Assembly (NCBI RefSeq): GCF_035704785.1
Contig: NZ_DASSWP010000181.1
Span: forward strand, 1-39,858
DNA length: 39,858 bases
Direction of reading: 5' to 3'
DNA from: Gracilimonas sp035704785
GTDB taxonomy: Bacteria > Bacteroidota > Rhodothermia > Balneolales > Balneolaceae
Under the pieces are notes generated by a model. The model had not been told where the DNA came from. It did no database searches and saw only the letters and a list, made by a program, of their open reading frames with translations. Positions 7,768 through 16,172 of the stretch are shown piece after piece. Every line of letters starts with the position of its first letter. Positions within the stretch are counted from its first letter, which is position 1. The position numbers and the translations under genes are program-made.

Positions 7768-8487
7768 TTAAATCCTATTCCAGACCCATTCCGGCACACA
7801 CTTAGCCACCCATGCCATTAACCGCCATCGCTTAGTTGCGTAGATACAATTCTTTTTCCTATCAATTCCTTTTACCATCTGTTGCACAGCTTTTTCAACC
7901 GGTGCTACCCAAAACATACCTCTTGCGTTCTCTGTCATTTCCGTCCAGATATACCCCGCTCGCACTTCTGTAATTACAATATTCGCGTCAACACGCTTAG
8001 CTTTTTGACGATAGCCGGTCATGTAGTTTGAAATAAAATGCTTGCTTGCAGTATAGGCGGTCGCACGATGGTGAGCCAGTAATGAAGCCATTGAGGACAT
8101 CCCGACTATCTGCCCTCCTCCATTTTCCCTAAAATAGTCGAAAGCGAAATGACAACCATGAGCAAAAGCCAGCGCATTTACTTCTATAAGTTTCGATTCT
8201 GCTCCCCATGGTGGCAGCATTTGTATACGGCCGATACCCGCATTCAACACCATCATGTCCATACCTCCCATTTCATCGATCAGCTCCAGGTAAACAACTT
8301 CTGCCCTCTCATGATCCGTAACATCCAGTGTTCTGATGTAGGCTAATTCACCGATCTCCGCTTTAAGCTCTTCCAGTCTTTTAGTACGGCGACCGATCAA
8401 GCCAACTTTGTTCCCTTTTGCAGCATATTGAATGGCTAGTTCTCTTCCAATACCAGAAGTAGCGCCGGTAATGATGATGTTTTTCAT
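7768..8487 (-). CDS. SDR family NAD(P)-dependent oxidoreductase
   Basis: A classical short-chain dehydrogenase of 239 residues: cofactor motif TGATSGIG (7-14), structural NAG (82-84), catalytic Ser131/132, Tyr145 and Lys149 in YTASK. Arg33-Arg34 after the second beta strand suggest NADPH. The substrate is not evident. It sits 52 bases downstream of the DUF6580 gene on the same strand and converges with the decayed photolyase/DUF2256 genes; SDR genes are often seen beside DUF2256 and photolyase genes, so it may be the surviving member of that cluster. Confidence 0.88.
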   Translation of the reverse strand: MKNIIITGATSGIGRELAIQYAAKGNKVGLIGRRTKRLEELKAEIGELAYIRTLDVTDHERAEVVYLELIDEMGGMDMMVLNAGIGRIQMLPPWGAESKLIEVNALAFAHGCHFAFDYFRENGGGQIVGMSSMASLLAHHRATAYTASKHFISNYMTGYRQKAKRVDANIVITEVRAGYIWTEMTENARGMFWVAPVEKAVQQMVKGIDRKKNCIYATKRWRLMAWVAKCVPEWVWNRI

Positions 8488-8539
8488 AATGATTGGTCAA
8501 TTAGGTTCTCTTTCAAATTGAAAACCATCATCCTGAATT

Positions 8540-9094
8540 TTATTTGGCAACTTGAAGAGCCGGAGTTCTTTGTTTGGCATACTCAAATGCACCGAACATC
8601 ACACCTGAATAAAAGAGATCTCCAATTACCGTTGTGTGGAAAAAGGGTATTCCGGCTGTGTAACTCATCAAGAGACCTTCTATTCCCATTGGATATATGG
8701 GGTTACTTAACCAAGCGCCGAAATTAGTTACTAAAAAGAAAATCATCGAAGCACTTAAGCTTCCTGCGATTACCGTCTTAACATTTACTTTTTTAAGGAT
8801 GAAAATACCGGCAAGCACGATAAGAGCGATAGAGCCGTACATCCAGTAAAAGCCGGGTGTAAACAGTGTAAAACCTCCATAGAAGTTGGCATAAAGCAGA
8901 TTATTAACTAAGAGGTCACTTATAAAAAATGCAAATAGAGGTAACAAAAATGAGAATTTTTTATCCGTAAAATATGCGGCTCCAAAAAGAGACATTGCCC
9001 CTAATGGTGCAAAATTATAAGGATGAGGTATAATTCTTGAGAGTGCAGCGACTAAAATAAATCCGGATAAAACTATAAAGCGTTTCTTATTCAT
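8540..9094 (-). CDS. DUF6580-type multi-pass membrane protein
   Basis: 184 residues with about five or six membrane helices and short loops. The N-terminal pattern SRIIPHPYNFAPLGAMSLFG and the later LVTNFGAWLSNPIYPMG resemble DUF6580 'putative transport proteins', which look like substrate-binding S components of ECF transporters. The substrate is unknown. It is probably co-transcribed with the SDR gene 52 bases downstream. Its start is separated from the yceI gene by that gene's terminator. Confidence 0.75.
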   Translation of the reverse strand: MNKKRFIVLSGFILVAALSRIIPHPYNFAPLGAMSLFGAAYFTDKKFSFLLPLFAFFISDLLVNNLLYANFYGGFTLFTPGFYWMYGSIALIVLAGIFILKKVNVKTVIAGSLSASMIFFLVTNFGAWLSNPIYPMGIEGLLMSYTAGIPFFHTTVIGDLFYSGVMFGAFEYAKQRTPALQVAK

Positions 9095-9131
9095 TGATCT
9101 GATTGTGCTTGGTTTGAACCGTTAAAATAAA

Positions 9132-9163
9132 AAAAGCATCGCCTCAAATGAAACGATGCTTTT
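9132..9163 (-). terminator. Intrinsic terminator of the yceI-family gene
   Basis: AAAAGCATCG (9132-9141) pairs with CGATGCTTTT (9154-9163) across a 12-base loop. On the minus strand the hairpin is followed by a run of T, just downstream of the YceI-family stop codon. Confidence 0.85.
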
Positions 9164-9185
9164 AAAATACCTGAAATTTCTGAAA

Positions 9186-9791
9186 TTACTTCTCGGCGTT
9201 GAGCTCGAGGTTCAGATCAATAGTTACTTCATCACCAATAACAGCATCAGAAGCCCAGTCACCGGTCCCTACCGTGTAATCTGTTCGATCTACAACTGTA
9301 GACGCAGTAATACCTGCAACTAATGTATTTTCTTTCATTGGATTTTCTTTAACACCAAGCAGAGTAAATGGCAGTGATATTTCTTTTGAAACATCTTTGA
9401 TAGTGAGCGTGCCATTTGCTACAAACTCATTGTCGCCGGTAGATTCAATGCTTGTGCTTTTGAATGTAATATATGGCCATTTTTTAGCATTAAAGAAGTC
9501 ATCGGTTTTCAAATGACCATCTCTTCTTTCATTTTTTGTATCAATGCTATTAACCATGATCTTAACATCGATCATGCTTTCTTCCAGATTTTCCGGATCG
9601 AAATTTACAGTTGCTTCATAATCATTAAACGTTCCATTTACCGGAGTAAAAAAGTGCGTTACATTGAAATTAACAGCGCTATGGGCTTTATCAATGATCC
9701 AGCTTGTTGCGGCATACTTTGTAAGCGCCACAGAAGATAATGTAAAAATTGTAATCGCTAATATAGTTGTAATTTTTTCTAGCAGTTTCAT
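9186..9791 (-). CDS. YceI family protein, exported
   Basis: 201-residue lipocalin-like YceI-domain protein with an N-terminal hydrophobic signal segment (about residues 1-24). The mature part begins WIIDKAHSAVNFNVTH and contains SIDTKNERRDGHLKTDDFF and TLTIKDVSKEISLPF, all standard for YceI. The family binds polyisoprenoid or amphiphilic ligands in the periplasm; the true function is uncertain. It is transcribed alone, with its own terminator. A TTGTC-N4-GACAA inverted repeat (9823-9836) upstream may control it. Confidence 0.9.
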   Translation of the reverse strand: MKLLEKITTILAITIFTLSSVALTKYAATSWIIDKAHSAVNFNVTHFFTPVNGTFNDYEATVNFDPENLEESMIDVKIMVNSIDTKNERRDGHLKTDDFFNAKKWPYITFKSTSIESTGDNEFVANGTLTIKDVSKEISLPFTLLGVKENPMKENTLVAGITASTVVDRTDYTVGTGDWASDAVIGDEVTIDLNLELNAEK

Positions 9792-9822
9792 TTCTTAAAT
9801 AATTTTTGGTTGTGATTTTGTC

Positions 9823-9836
9823 TTGTCGGGTGACAA
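9823..9836. promoter_or_regulatory. TTGTC-N4-GACAA inverted repeat upstream of yceI-type gene
   Basis: A perfect dyad with two 5-bp arms and a 4-bp spacer, 32 bases before the start codon. The spacing equals that of CRP/FNR-family operators (FNR: TTGAT-N4-ATCAA). The regulator is not identifiable. Confidence 0.35.
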
Positions 9837-9915
9837 CAACACAAAAACAGGATTAATTCATTTCAATATTGAATTATTTAATATTAAAATGAATTATCAT
9901 TTTCCTTGAAGCATG

Positions 9916-9928
9916 TTACATCATGTAA
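9916..9928. promoter_or_regulatory. TTACAT-C-ATGTAA dyad in divergent intergenic region
   Basis: A perfect 6-bp inverted repeat around one base in the region shared by the leftward yceI-type gene and the rightward DUF4168 gene. It looks operator-like, but one copy alone is weak evidence. Confidence 0.25.
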
Positions 9929-10030
9929 AACCCCCTTATAATACTGAACAAAATCCCTTTTCTTCTGTTTATATAAATAGCTACATCAAAAAGGTTAATT
10001 TTAAACAATCATTTATATATAAATTTCTTT

Positions 10031-10546
10031 ATGAAGAATTTAATGCGTTATACGTTTATAGTATTTTTGGGGTTGATTTTCAGTACAGCAACTGTTTTTG
10101 CACAGCAGCAACAAATGCCCCCTCAACCTGAACCTCTCAGTCCTGAAGAGGTAACTGATGAACACCTAGAAAAAGTCTCGAATGTTGCCAAAGCAGGCGA
10201 AAGCATTCAAAAAGAAGCCCAGGAAAAAATGGAAAGCATTGTTGATGAAGTGGGAATGGAATTCAGTCGTTTTCAGGAGATCATGATGGCTCAGCAAAAT
10301 CCACAAATAGCCGGTCAAATGGAACTCACCAGTGAAGAGCAAAAGTATCTACAGGAAATACAACCTAAGCTGATGGAAGTAACTCAAGAGATCAATCAAA
10401 AATATATGGTTAAAATTGAAGAAGAAGGGCTTACTGTACAAAGGTTCCAGCAAATTACACAAGCTATTCAAGCTCACCAAGTGGTAGCCGAACGATTTGA
10501 AAAGATCAATAACCCTGATTCTGAAGAAGACAACGAAAATGAATAA
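10031..10546 (+). CDS. DUF4168 domain protein, exported
   Basis: 171 residues with a signal peptide (MKNLMRYTFIVFLGLIFSTA, cleavage probably at VFA|QQ). A glutamine/proline-rich linker precedes a helical DUF4168 region with the two related segments FSRFQEIMMAQQNP and LTVQRFQQITQAIQ; the C-terminus is acidic. The protein is probably periplasmic; no function is known for the family. It stands alone and is followed by a good intrinsic terminator. Confidence 0.82.
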   Translation: MKNLMRYTFIVFLGLIFSTATVFAQQQQMPPQPEPLSPEEVTDEHLEKVSNVAKAGESIQKEAQEKMESIVDEVGMEFSRFQEIMMAQQNPQIAGQMELTSEEQKYLQEIQPKLMEVTQEINQKYMVKIEEEGLTVQRFQQITQAIQAHQVVAERFEKINNPDSEEDNENE

Positions 10547-10567
10547 TACTTTATAGAGTTTACTTGA

Positions 10568-10599
10568 AGCCTGATATTAACCGTATCGGGCTTTTTTTT
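10568..10599 (+). terminator. Intrinsic terminator after DUF4168 gene
   Basis: AGCCTGATA (10568-10576) pairs with TATCGGGCT (10584-10592) with a 7-base loop and one G-U pair, followed by eight T. Confidence 0.85.
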
Positions 10600-10606
10600 A
10601 TAAAAT

Positions 10607-11206
10607 CTATTTACTGAGCCATTTAGATCCCTTGAGGGTAAAACGCCAAGGCAGATCAGCATCATCTCCTGCATAGGCCACGCCGATCCTCGGACTTTCT
10701 TCAATTTCTTTCTCTGTGAAACTGAGTCCCCGGTCTTCTACCCATATCTCATCACCTAAAAGATCGGTCTTATCGTTTGAAGTTCTAATGCCTAATGCCT
10801 GAGATAGTTTCCCCGGCCCATTAGTTATTGTGGGGATAAGCTTTTCTTTGCCCCTTCTCTCTAACATTTCCTCTTTACCTTCTACCGGTTCTATTGCACG
10901 AACTAAAATTGCATCCGCTAAGCCTTCTCTGTTTGTTACTACATTGAACAGGTGATGTATTCCGTAACATAGATAAACATAGGAAAAGCCCGGCGGACCA
11001 TATAAAGTTTCTGTTCTCGGAGTTATTACATTAGGATATGCATGGCATGCGCGATCAGTGCGCCCATTGTATGCTTCGGTTTCCACAATTATTCCCGATG
11101 TCAGTGTGCCATCAAACTTTGTGCAAAGTACTTTGCCAATCAGCTCCTTACTGATTTGTACTACGTCATCTCGTTCATAAAAAGTTCTGGATAGCTTAGA
11201 ATACAT
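10607..11206 (-). CDS. 3-methyladenine DNA glycosylase, AAG/MPG family
   Basis: 199-residue base-excision repair glycosylase that removes alkylated purines. The catalytic-glutamate motif VETEAY is at 41-46, the DRACHAY segment follows, and YGPPGFSYVYLCYGIHHLFN (69-88) gives the base-intercalating and pocket tyrosines. Length and motifs are normal for the bacterial family. Its ATG overlaps the stop of the upstream YihY-type gene by one base (TGATG on the minus strand), so the two are translationally coupled. Confidence 0.95.
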   Translation of the reverse strand: MYSKLSRTFYERDDVVQISKELIGKVLCTKFDGTLTSGIIVETEAYNGRTDRACHAYPNVITPRTETLYGPPGFSYVYLCYGIHHLFNVVTNREGLADAILVRAIEPVEGKEEMLERRGKEKLIPTITNGPGKLSQALGIRTSNDKTDLLGDEIWVEDRGLSFTEKEIEESPRIGVAYAGDDADLPWRFTLKGSKWLSK

Positions 11207-12114
11207 CAGGATATCGCGGTGTATGGGTTTTCTTCTATTGACGGTTTATTTACCATATAAATATCCTTATATGCTCTTCCAATAATAGCACTGATCACAA
11301 AAAGAAGTGCGGTATAAAAGGTCCAGACCGCTAAAATTACAAGTACAGTATATCCCTGATAAAAATATCGATAGGTAGAAAAGGCATATTCCAAATACAT
11401 ACTTACTCCATATTTTGCCAATTCAAAAAGCACCGTATAGGTTAAAGCAGCAATCAGTGCTACTTTGGACTTGATCTTTCGTTCGCTCACAAACCGAAAA
11501 ACTACATATAACACAAGAAATGCTAATACTATTGGTAATACAAAATTCAGAAAATCATATATCCAGGGTAGTTCCACAGTGATATCTGTAAATGGCACGC
11601 TTAACTGACTTAAATTGAAAAGGGATACTGTAGAAATCACCAGGCTAAATAGTAAAAAAACAACGCCTATCAGGCTAAATCCGAAGAAATTATAGACTAC
11701 ATCCATGACCGGATGCTTACGTTCTTTTATATCAAAAGTATCAAATAATACGTGTTTGAGGCTGTGGAGTAATCCCTGTGTAAAAAAAAGAAGCACAATA
11801 ATACCAATGATACCAAAAATACGTCGGGCACCGATAAGCGGATTCAGCAAGGTTTCTATGGTAATAGCTCCACGGAATACATCGTCACTTTGAGTTTCAT
11901 ACGTAAAGCTGGGGAAAAACTCCCGTCCATATCGTACTATTTCATTAAACGCTTCTTCTGCCGATAACACATACCCAATGATGGAAATCAGTATCAATAC
12001 AAACGGTACGGCACAAATGAATATGTTGAATGTGATAGCTGAGGCGTTAAAAAAAATATCTTTTTTGCCTGTCAGCTTTAACACCCGCTTCCAAAATTCT
12101 TTATGTTTTTGCAA
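11206..12114 (-). CDS. YihY/UPF0761 (BrkB-like) inner-membrane protein
   Basis: 302 residues with about six membrane helices. The early motif DIFFNASAITFNIFICAVPF and the C-terminal GYTVLVILAVWTFYTALLF are family-typical. Often labelled 'virulence factor BrkB' or ribonuclease BN, but it is a membrane protein of unknown role. First gene of a two-gene unit with the alkyladenine glycosylase. Confidence 0.88.
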   Translation of the reverse strand: MQKHKEFWKRVLKLTGKKDIFFNASAITFNIFICAVPFVLILISIIGYVLSAEEAFNEIVRYGREFFPSFTYETQSDDVFRGAITIETLLNPLIGARRIFGIIGIIVLLFFTQGLLHSLKHVLFDTFDIKERKHPVMDVVYNFFGFSLIGVVFLLFSLVISTVSLFNLSQLSVPFTDITVELPWIYDFLNFVLPIVLAFLVLYVVFRFVSERKIKSKVALIAALTYTVLFELAKYGVSMYLEYAFSTYRYFYQGYTVLVILAVWTFYTALLFVISAIIGRAYKDIYMVNKPSIEENPYTAIS

Positions 12115-12266
12115 AACATGCTATTATTTAATGAACGGTCAAAATTCGCAGGAAGTGGAATGAATTACAAGGAGGGATTTCTCACATAGTTTTTCATTGA
12201 ATTCATTGGTAAGTTCCGAGCCTAATATTAAGCAATCTATCAGCATAAAACAGGTATTTTGAGCGC

Positions 12267-14936
12267 ATGTGTGCTAAAAAAAAGCAAACTCCGCTGATGC
12301 GGCAGTATTTTCAGATCAAAGACGAACATCCGGGTACTATTTTACTTTTTCGGGTCGGTGATTTTTATGAGACCTTTGCCGATGATGCTCAGCTGATCAG
12401 CAAGGAACTGGGAATTACACTCACTAAAAGAAATAACGGTGGAGACCAAACACCTCTTGCCGGATTCCCCTACCACGCCCTCGACAATTACCTCCCTAAA
12501 CTGGTAAAAAAAGGATATAAGGTTGCGGTTTGCGATCAAACCGAAGATCCGGAAGAAGCCAAAAAAGCCGGGCGGAAAATTGTAAATCGTGAAGTTACGG
12601 AGATCACCACTCCCGGCGTCACCATGTCGGAGAAACTGCTGGATCATAAACGAAATAATTATATCGCCTCTCTTCACTGGGATGGAGATACCATTGGTGT
12701 TTCTTTTTCTGATATTTCTACCGGAGAGTTTGCCCTCAGTCATATTCATGAAGAAAATCTGGATAGTCTGCTTGCAGCCATACAGCCTTCAGAGATCCTC
12801 GTTCAGCAAAAAAAGAAGAATAAGCTGGATGAAAAGCTTACCCATCATAACATCACATATATTGAAGACTGGGTGTATGAAGGTGATTATGGATACAAAC
12901 TACTCACCGACCATTTTGAAACCCATTCCCTAAAGGGATTTGGCGTTGAAAACCTCAAGATCGCTCACGTTGCTGCCGGTTCCCTGATGCATTATATGCA
13001 GGAAACACAGAAGGCTTATCTGCGACACCTGCGACGACTCTATGCTTACGAAAGCAACGAATTCATGAGTTTGGATGCAGCCACCAAACGCAATCTGGAA
13101 TTGGCGACAAGCATTCAGGAAGGCGGTACTGAAGGCACTTTGATCTCTATTCTGGATGATACCTGCACCGCCATGGGAGGACGACTTCTGCGCCGGTGGA
13201 TCATGCGCCCGCTTAAGCGACTCAAACCTATACAGCAACGGCTGGATGCTGTCGACAAATTGTTCAATTCCCACGATATCAGGAATTCACTTCGGGAAGA
13301 ATTGGAGCAGATCGGCGATATGGAGCGACTTATTTCTCGCATTTGTATGGGCCGGACAAATGCCCGCGACGTTGTTCAGCTTAAATTATCCCTTGCTCAG
13401 ATCCCAAGACTCAAAAGCCAGATCTCTTCTATCAATGATCCTTTACTTAAAGATATTTTAGGAAGACTGAAGCTACTTATCGAAGTGCAGGAACGTATAA
13501 ATTCTGCTCTTAAAGACGATCCTCCAGCCAGTGTTCGCGATGGAGGAATGATCGAGGAGGGTTTTAATGAAGAGCTGGATGAGCTTCGGGATGTGGCCAA
13601 AAACGGAAAAAAATACATCGCTAAGATCAAGGATGAACTTGCCAAAGAGCACAATATTTCATCCCTGAAGATCGGCTACAACAAAGTATTTGGCTATTAT
13701 ATTGAAGTAACCAATACTCACAAGGATAAAGTCCCGGACTCTTTCATCCGTAAACAAACACTGGTGAATTCTGAACGATACATCACTCCGGAATTAAAAG
13801 AGGTGGAAGAGAAAGTCTTGTCGGCTGAAGAGCGTAGCAAAACGTTGGAATATGAATTGTTTGAAGAACTTCGCTTATATGTTGCTGAGTTTGCCGATGA
13901 CGTTCAGCAAGTTGCCCAGGCTGTTGGAGAACTGGACGTTTTGCAGGGATTTGCTGAAGTCGCTTTCCGAAACAATTACGCCAAGCCTGAAGTGGGCGAT
14001 CACGAAGAAATTGATATCATAAAAGGTCGCCACCCGGTAGTTGAAAAATCATTACCCATGGGTGAACCGTTCATTCCAAATGATATAAAGCTAGATAACG
14101 ATAATCAGCAGATACTGATTATTACCGGACCAAATATGGCAGGTAAAAGTATCATTTTGCGTCAGACGGGATTGATTGTATTACTTGCACAGGTTGGGAG
14201 TTTTGTACCGGCAAAATCAGCCAATATTGGAATGGTTGATAAGATCTTCACCCGTGTGGGCGCTTCCGATAACCTGGCGGCCGGAGAAAGTACGTTCCTG
14301 GTGGAAATGAATGAAGCCGCAAATATCCTAAACAACGCCACACCCCGCTCGCTCATTCTTTTGGATGAAGTCGGCCGCGGGACCTCAACTTTTGATGGAT
14401 TGAGTATAGCTTGGTCACTGGCGGAATATCTCCACAACCATGCTCCCGTTGCAGCAAAGACTCTATTTGCCACCCATTATCATGAACTCAATGAGCTGGA
14501 GCAAATGTACGAACGCACCAAGAACTACAACGTACAGGTAAAAGAGCATGATGGAAAAGTCGTCTTTCTTAGAAAATTGGTGAGAGGCGGAGCTGACCAC
14601 AGTTACGGAATTCAGGTTGCCGACATGGCCGGATTGCCCAAGGTAGTGATCGAGCGAGCCAAGGAGATCCTCAAAAACCTGGAAAGCCACAGCCTCGATA
14701 TCACCAACAAGAATGGCAGCATTGAGAAAGAAGCTTCAACTAAAAAAGAAGCCACTAAGAATCTCTCTGAGAAAGTGGGAAAGCAGCCTGAGACTTCCCA
14801 AATGACCATGTTCCAGACTCATGTAGATCCAAGAATTGAAACGGTTTTGAATAAGCTGGAAGCTACGGATCCGAATCGAATGACTCCGATCGAGGCGCTA
14901 ATGATGATTACGGAATTGAAGAAATTGGTGGATTAG
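12267..14936 (+). CDS. mutS: DNA mismatch repair protein MutS
   Basis: Recognises base mismatches and small loops and starts repair with MutL. The 889-residue length is normal. The mismatch-reading F-x-E motif is Phe33-Tyr34-Glu35 in GDFYETF; the connector, lever and clamp domains follow; the ATPase has Walker A GPNMAGKS (621-628), STFLVEMNE, Walker B LILLDEVGRGTSTFDG and the ATHYHEL switch. The tail has an acidic/lysine linker and ends with a dimerisation-like segment (DPNRMTPIEALMMITELKKL). The start ATG fits the family (MRQYFQIK follows). It is read in the same direction as era, 72 bases downstream. Confidence 0.98.
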   Translation: MCAKKKQTPLMRQYFQIKDEHPGTILLFRVGDFYETFADDAQLISKELGITLTKRNNGGDQTPLAGFPYHALDNYLPKLVKKGYKVAVCDQTEDPEEAKKAGRKIVNREVTEITTPGVTMSEKLLDHKRNNYIASLHWDGDTIGVSFSDISTGEFALSHIHEENLDSLLAAIQPSEILVQQKKKNKLDEKLTHHNITYIEDWVYEGDYGYKLLTDHFETHSLKGFGVENLKIAHVAAGSLMHYMQETQKAYLRHLRRLYAYESNEFMSLDAATKRNLELATSIQEGGTEGTLISILDDTCTAMGGRLLRRWIMRPLKRLKPIQQRLDAVDKLFNSHDIRNSLREELEQIGDMERLISRICMGRTNARDVVQLKLSLAQIPRLKSQISSINDPLLKDILGRLKLLIEVQERINSALKDDPPASVRDGGMIEEGFNEELDELRDVAKNGKKYIAKIKDELAKEHNISSLKIGYNKVFGYYIEVTNTHKDKVPDSFIRKQTLVNSERYITPELKEVEEKVLSAEERSKTLEYELFEELRLYVAEFADDVQQVAQAVGELDVLQGFAEVAFRNNYAKPEVGDHEEIDIIKGRHPVVEKSLPMGEPFIPNDIKLDNDNQQILIITGPNMAGKSIILRQTGLIVLLAQVGSFVPAKSANIGMVDKIFTRVGASDNLAAGESTFLVEMNEAANILNNATPRSLILLDEVGRGTSTFDGLSIAWSLAEYLHNHAPVAAKTLFATHYHELNELEQMYERTKNYNVQVKEHDGKVVFLRKLVRGGADHSYGIQVADMAGLPKVVIERAKEILKNLESHSLDITNKNGSIEKEASTKKEATKNLSEKVGKQPETSQMTMFQTHVDPRIETVLNKLEATDPNRMTPIEALMMITELKKLVD

Positions 14937-14945
14937 GAAGGTTTT

Positions 14946-14976
14946 ATAGTGCGACGGTGTTACACCAAAACACTAT
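14946..14976. repeat. Dyad-symmetric sequence between mutS and era
   Basis: ATAGTG, then GGTGT-T-ACACC, then CACTAT form a nested inverted repeat. It lacks a T-run, so it is not an intrinsic terminator. Confidence 0.4.
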
Positions 14977-15008
14977 TGTGCCATAACCCTAAATTTTAAA
15001 AAGTATGT

Positions 15009-15899
15009 ATGCCTGAAACCAAACCCCACAAATCCGGATACGTTGCTATAATTGGAAAGCCCAATGCAGGGAAGTCCACGCTAATGAATTATATCCTCGG
15101 CTCCAAGATCTCCATCACCACGCATAAAGCGCAGACCACGCGACATCAAATTGTGGGAATCTTTTCGGATGACGATACACAGATCGTCTTTTTGGATACG
15201 CCGGGAGTTATCTCTCCAAAGTACGAGCTGCAAAAGGCGATGATGAAAACCGTGGAGCGTGCCCGCTCAGATGCAGATCTCATTCTTTTCATCCACGATC
15301 CCACTGACAAACATCCGACAGATGATGTGATCAAACTGATCAGCTCTATCAATAAGCCGGTATACCTGGTAGTGAACAAAATGGATTTCGCCGATCAGGA
15401 AAAAGCGGAACGATCTGCAGCTGAAATTCAGGACAAAATGAAGATTCGTTCGGTCCACTATGTCTCGGCTACAGCGGGAACCGGTGTACCAGAACTGATG
15501 GAAGAAATTCGTGCCGGATTACTGCCCGGACCTCCCTTCTACCCCAAAGAAGACCTTAGCGAACATCCGGTTCGGTTCTTTGTTTCGGAATTGGTCCGCG
15601 AGCAGATATTCCTCCAGTTTCACCAAGAGATACCTTATTCCTGTACTGTTGAAGTGGTTTCCTATGATGCCGATGTGGACATCGATCGTATTCACGCGGA
15701 CATCATCGTGAATCAAAAATCACAAAAAGGAATGCTGATCGGTAAAGGTGGAACAGCTATTAAAGAACTTGGGATCAAAGCACGGGAATCTATCGAGGAA
15801 TTCATCGGTAAGCAGGTGTATTTAGAGCTGCACGTGAAAGTCCGCGAGAAATGGCGAGAGAAAGAAGGCTGGGTGCGGAACTTGGGTTATGGGAAGTAG
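15009..15899 (+). CDS. era: GTPase Era
   Basis: Essential ribosome-associated GTPase acting in 16S rRNA maturation and 30S assembly. 296 residues: G1 GKPNAGKS (16-23), G2 region HKAQTTRH, G3 DTPG (63-66), G4 NKMD (123-126), then a C-terminal KH RNA-binding domain with LIGKGGTAIKELG (about 241-253). The family-typical YPKEDLSEHPVRFF segment marks the join. Start chosen at the ATG giving MPETKPHKSGYVAIIG. Normal in every visible respect. Confidence 0.97.
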   Translation: MPETKPHKSGYVAIIGKPNAGKSTLMNYILGSKISITTHKAQTTRHQIVGIFSDDDTQIVFLDTPGVISPKYELQKAMMKTVERARSDADLILFIHDPTDKHPTDDVIKLISSINKPVYLVVNKMDFADQEKAERSAAEIQDKMKIRSVHYVSATAGTGVPELMEEIRAGLLPGPPFYPKEDLSEHPVRFFVSELVREQIFLQFHQEIPYSCTVEVVSYDADVDIDRIHADIIVNQKSQKGMLIGKGGTAIKELGIKARESIEEFIGKQVYLELHVKVREKWREKEGWVRNLGYGK

Positions 15900-15947
15900 C
15901 ATAACGGGGGTCAAATAACACGGATTTTGTGATCAAAAAAAATTTAA

Positions 15948-15979
15948 TTTGCACCAACGAAAATCTCGCCGTAGTTTTT
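15948..15979 (+). promoter_or_regulatory. Bacteroidota-type promoter of the met operon leader
   Basis: TTTG (15948-15951), a 20-base spacer, and TAGTTTTT (15972-15979) fit the Bacteroidota -33 TTTG / -7 TAnnTTTG pattern. The expected transcript start falls a few bases downstream, at or next to the leader-peptide ATG at 15985, so that ORF may be leaderless or nearly so. Confidence 0.55.
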
Positions 15980-15984
15980 ACGCA

Positions 15985-16062
15985 ATGAAATTATTCCGAC
16001 AAAATATCACTAACCCTACTGCAACAATGTGTTGCATGTGTATGTGCTGCGCACAAACATAA
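15985..16062 (+). CDS. Met/Cys-rich leader peptide of the met operon
   Basis: A 25-codon ORF starting MKLFRQ and ending ATMCCMCMCCAQT before TAA. Residues 15-22 are MCCMCMCC: three Met and five Cys in eight codons (16027-16050), far beyond chance. The product is likely a sensor rather than a functional peptide: shortage of charged Cys- or Met-tRNA would stall the ribosome in this run. Its stop codon overlaps the first RNA segment of the attenuator. No Shine-Dalgarno is visible, which agrees with leaderless initiation. Downstream genes make homocysteine, the methionine precursor, using sulfide, so both amino acids are sensible signals. Confidence 0.8.
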   Translation: MKLFRQNITNPTATMCCMCMCCAQT

Positions 16063-16129
16063 GGGCTATGGTATAAACTTACGATTTTAGACAAAGCCCT
16101 TTTGAATGCAACTCAGAAGGGCTTTTTTA
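16061..16129 (+). promoter_or_regulatory. Transcription attenuator (antiterminator/terminator switch)
   Basis: Segment A AAGGGCT (16061-16067) directly follows the Cys/Met run and overlaps the leader stop codon. Segment B AAGCCCTT (16094-16101) can pair with A, or with segment C AAGGGCTT (16117-16124), which is followed by a T-run. A-B is an antiterminator; B-C-T is an intrinsic terminator. A ribosome finishing at the stop codon would cover A and let the terminator form; one stalled 10-30 bases upstream leaves A free and permits readthrough. The geometry is that of classical amino-acid operon attenuators. Confidence 0.8.
16094..16129 (+). terminator. Attenuator terminator hairpin
   Basis: AAGCCCTT / AAGGGCTT stem (16094-16101 with 16117-16124), 15-base loop, followed by T residues to 16128. 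It lies well before the riboswitch and metY, so termination here gives only a short leader RNA. Confidence 0.8.
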
Positions 16130-16172
16130 TTGGATAATAATTTCAATCGTTCTTTAAACATACTGTTGCATT

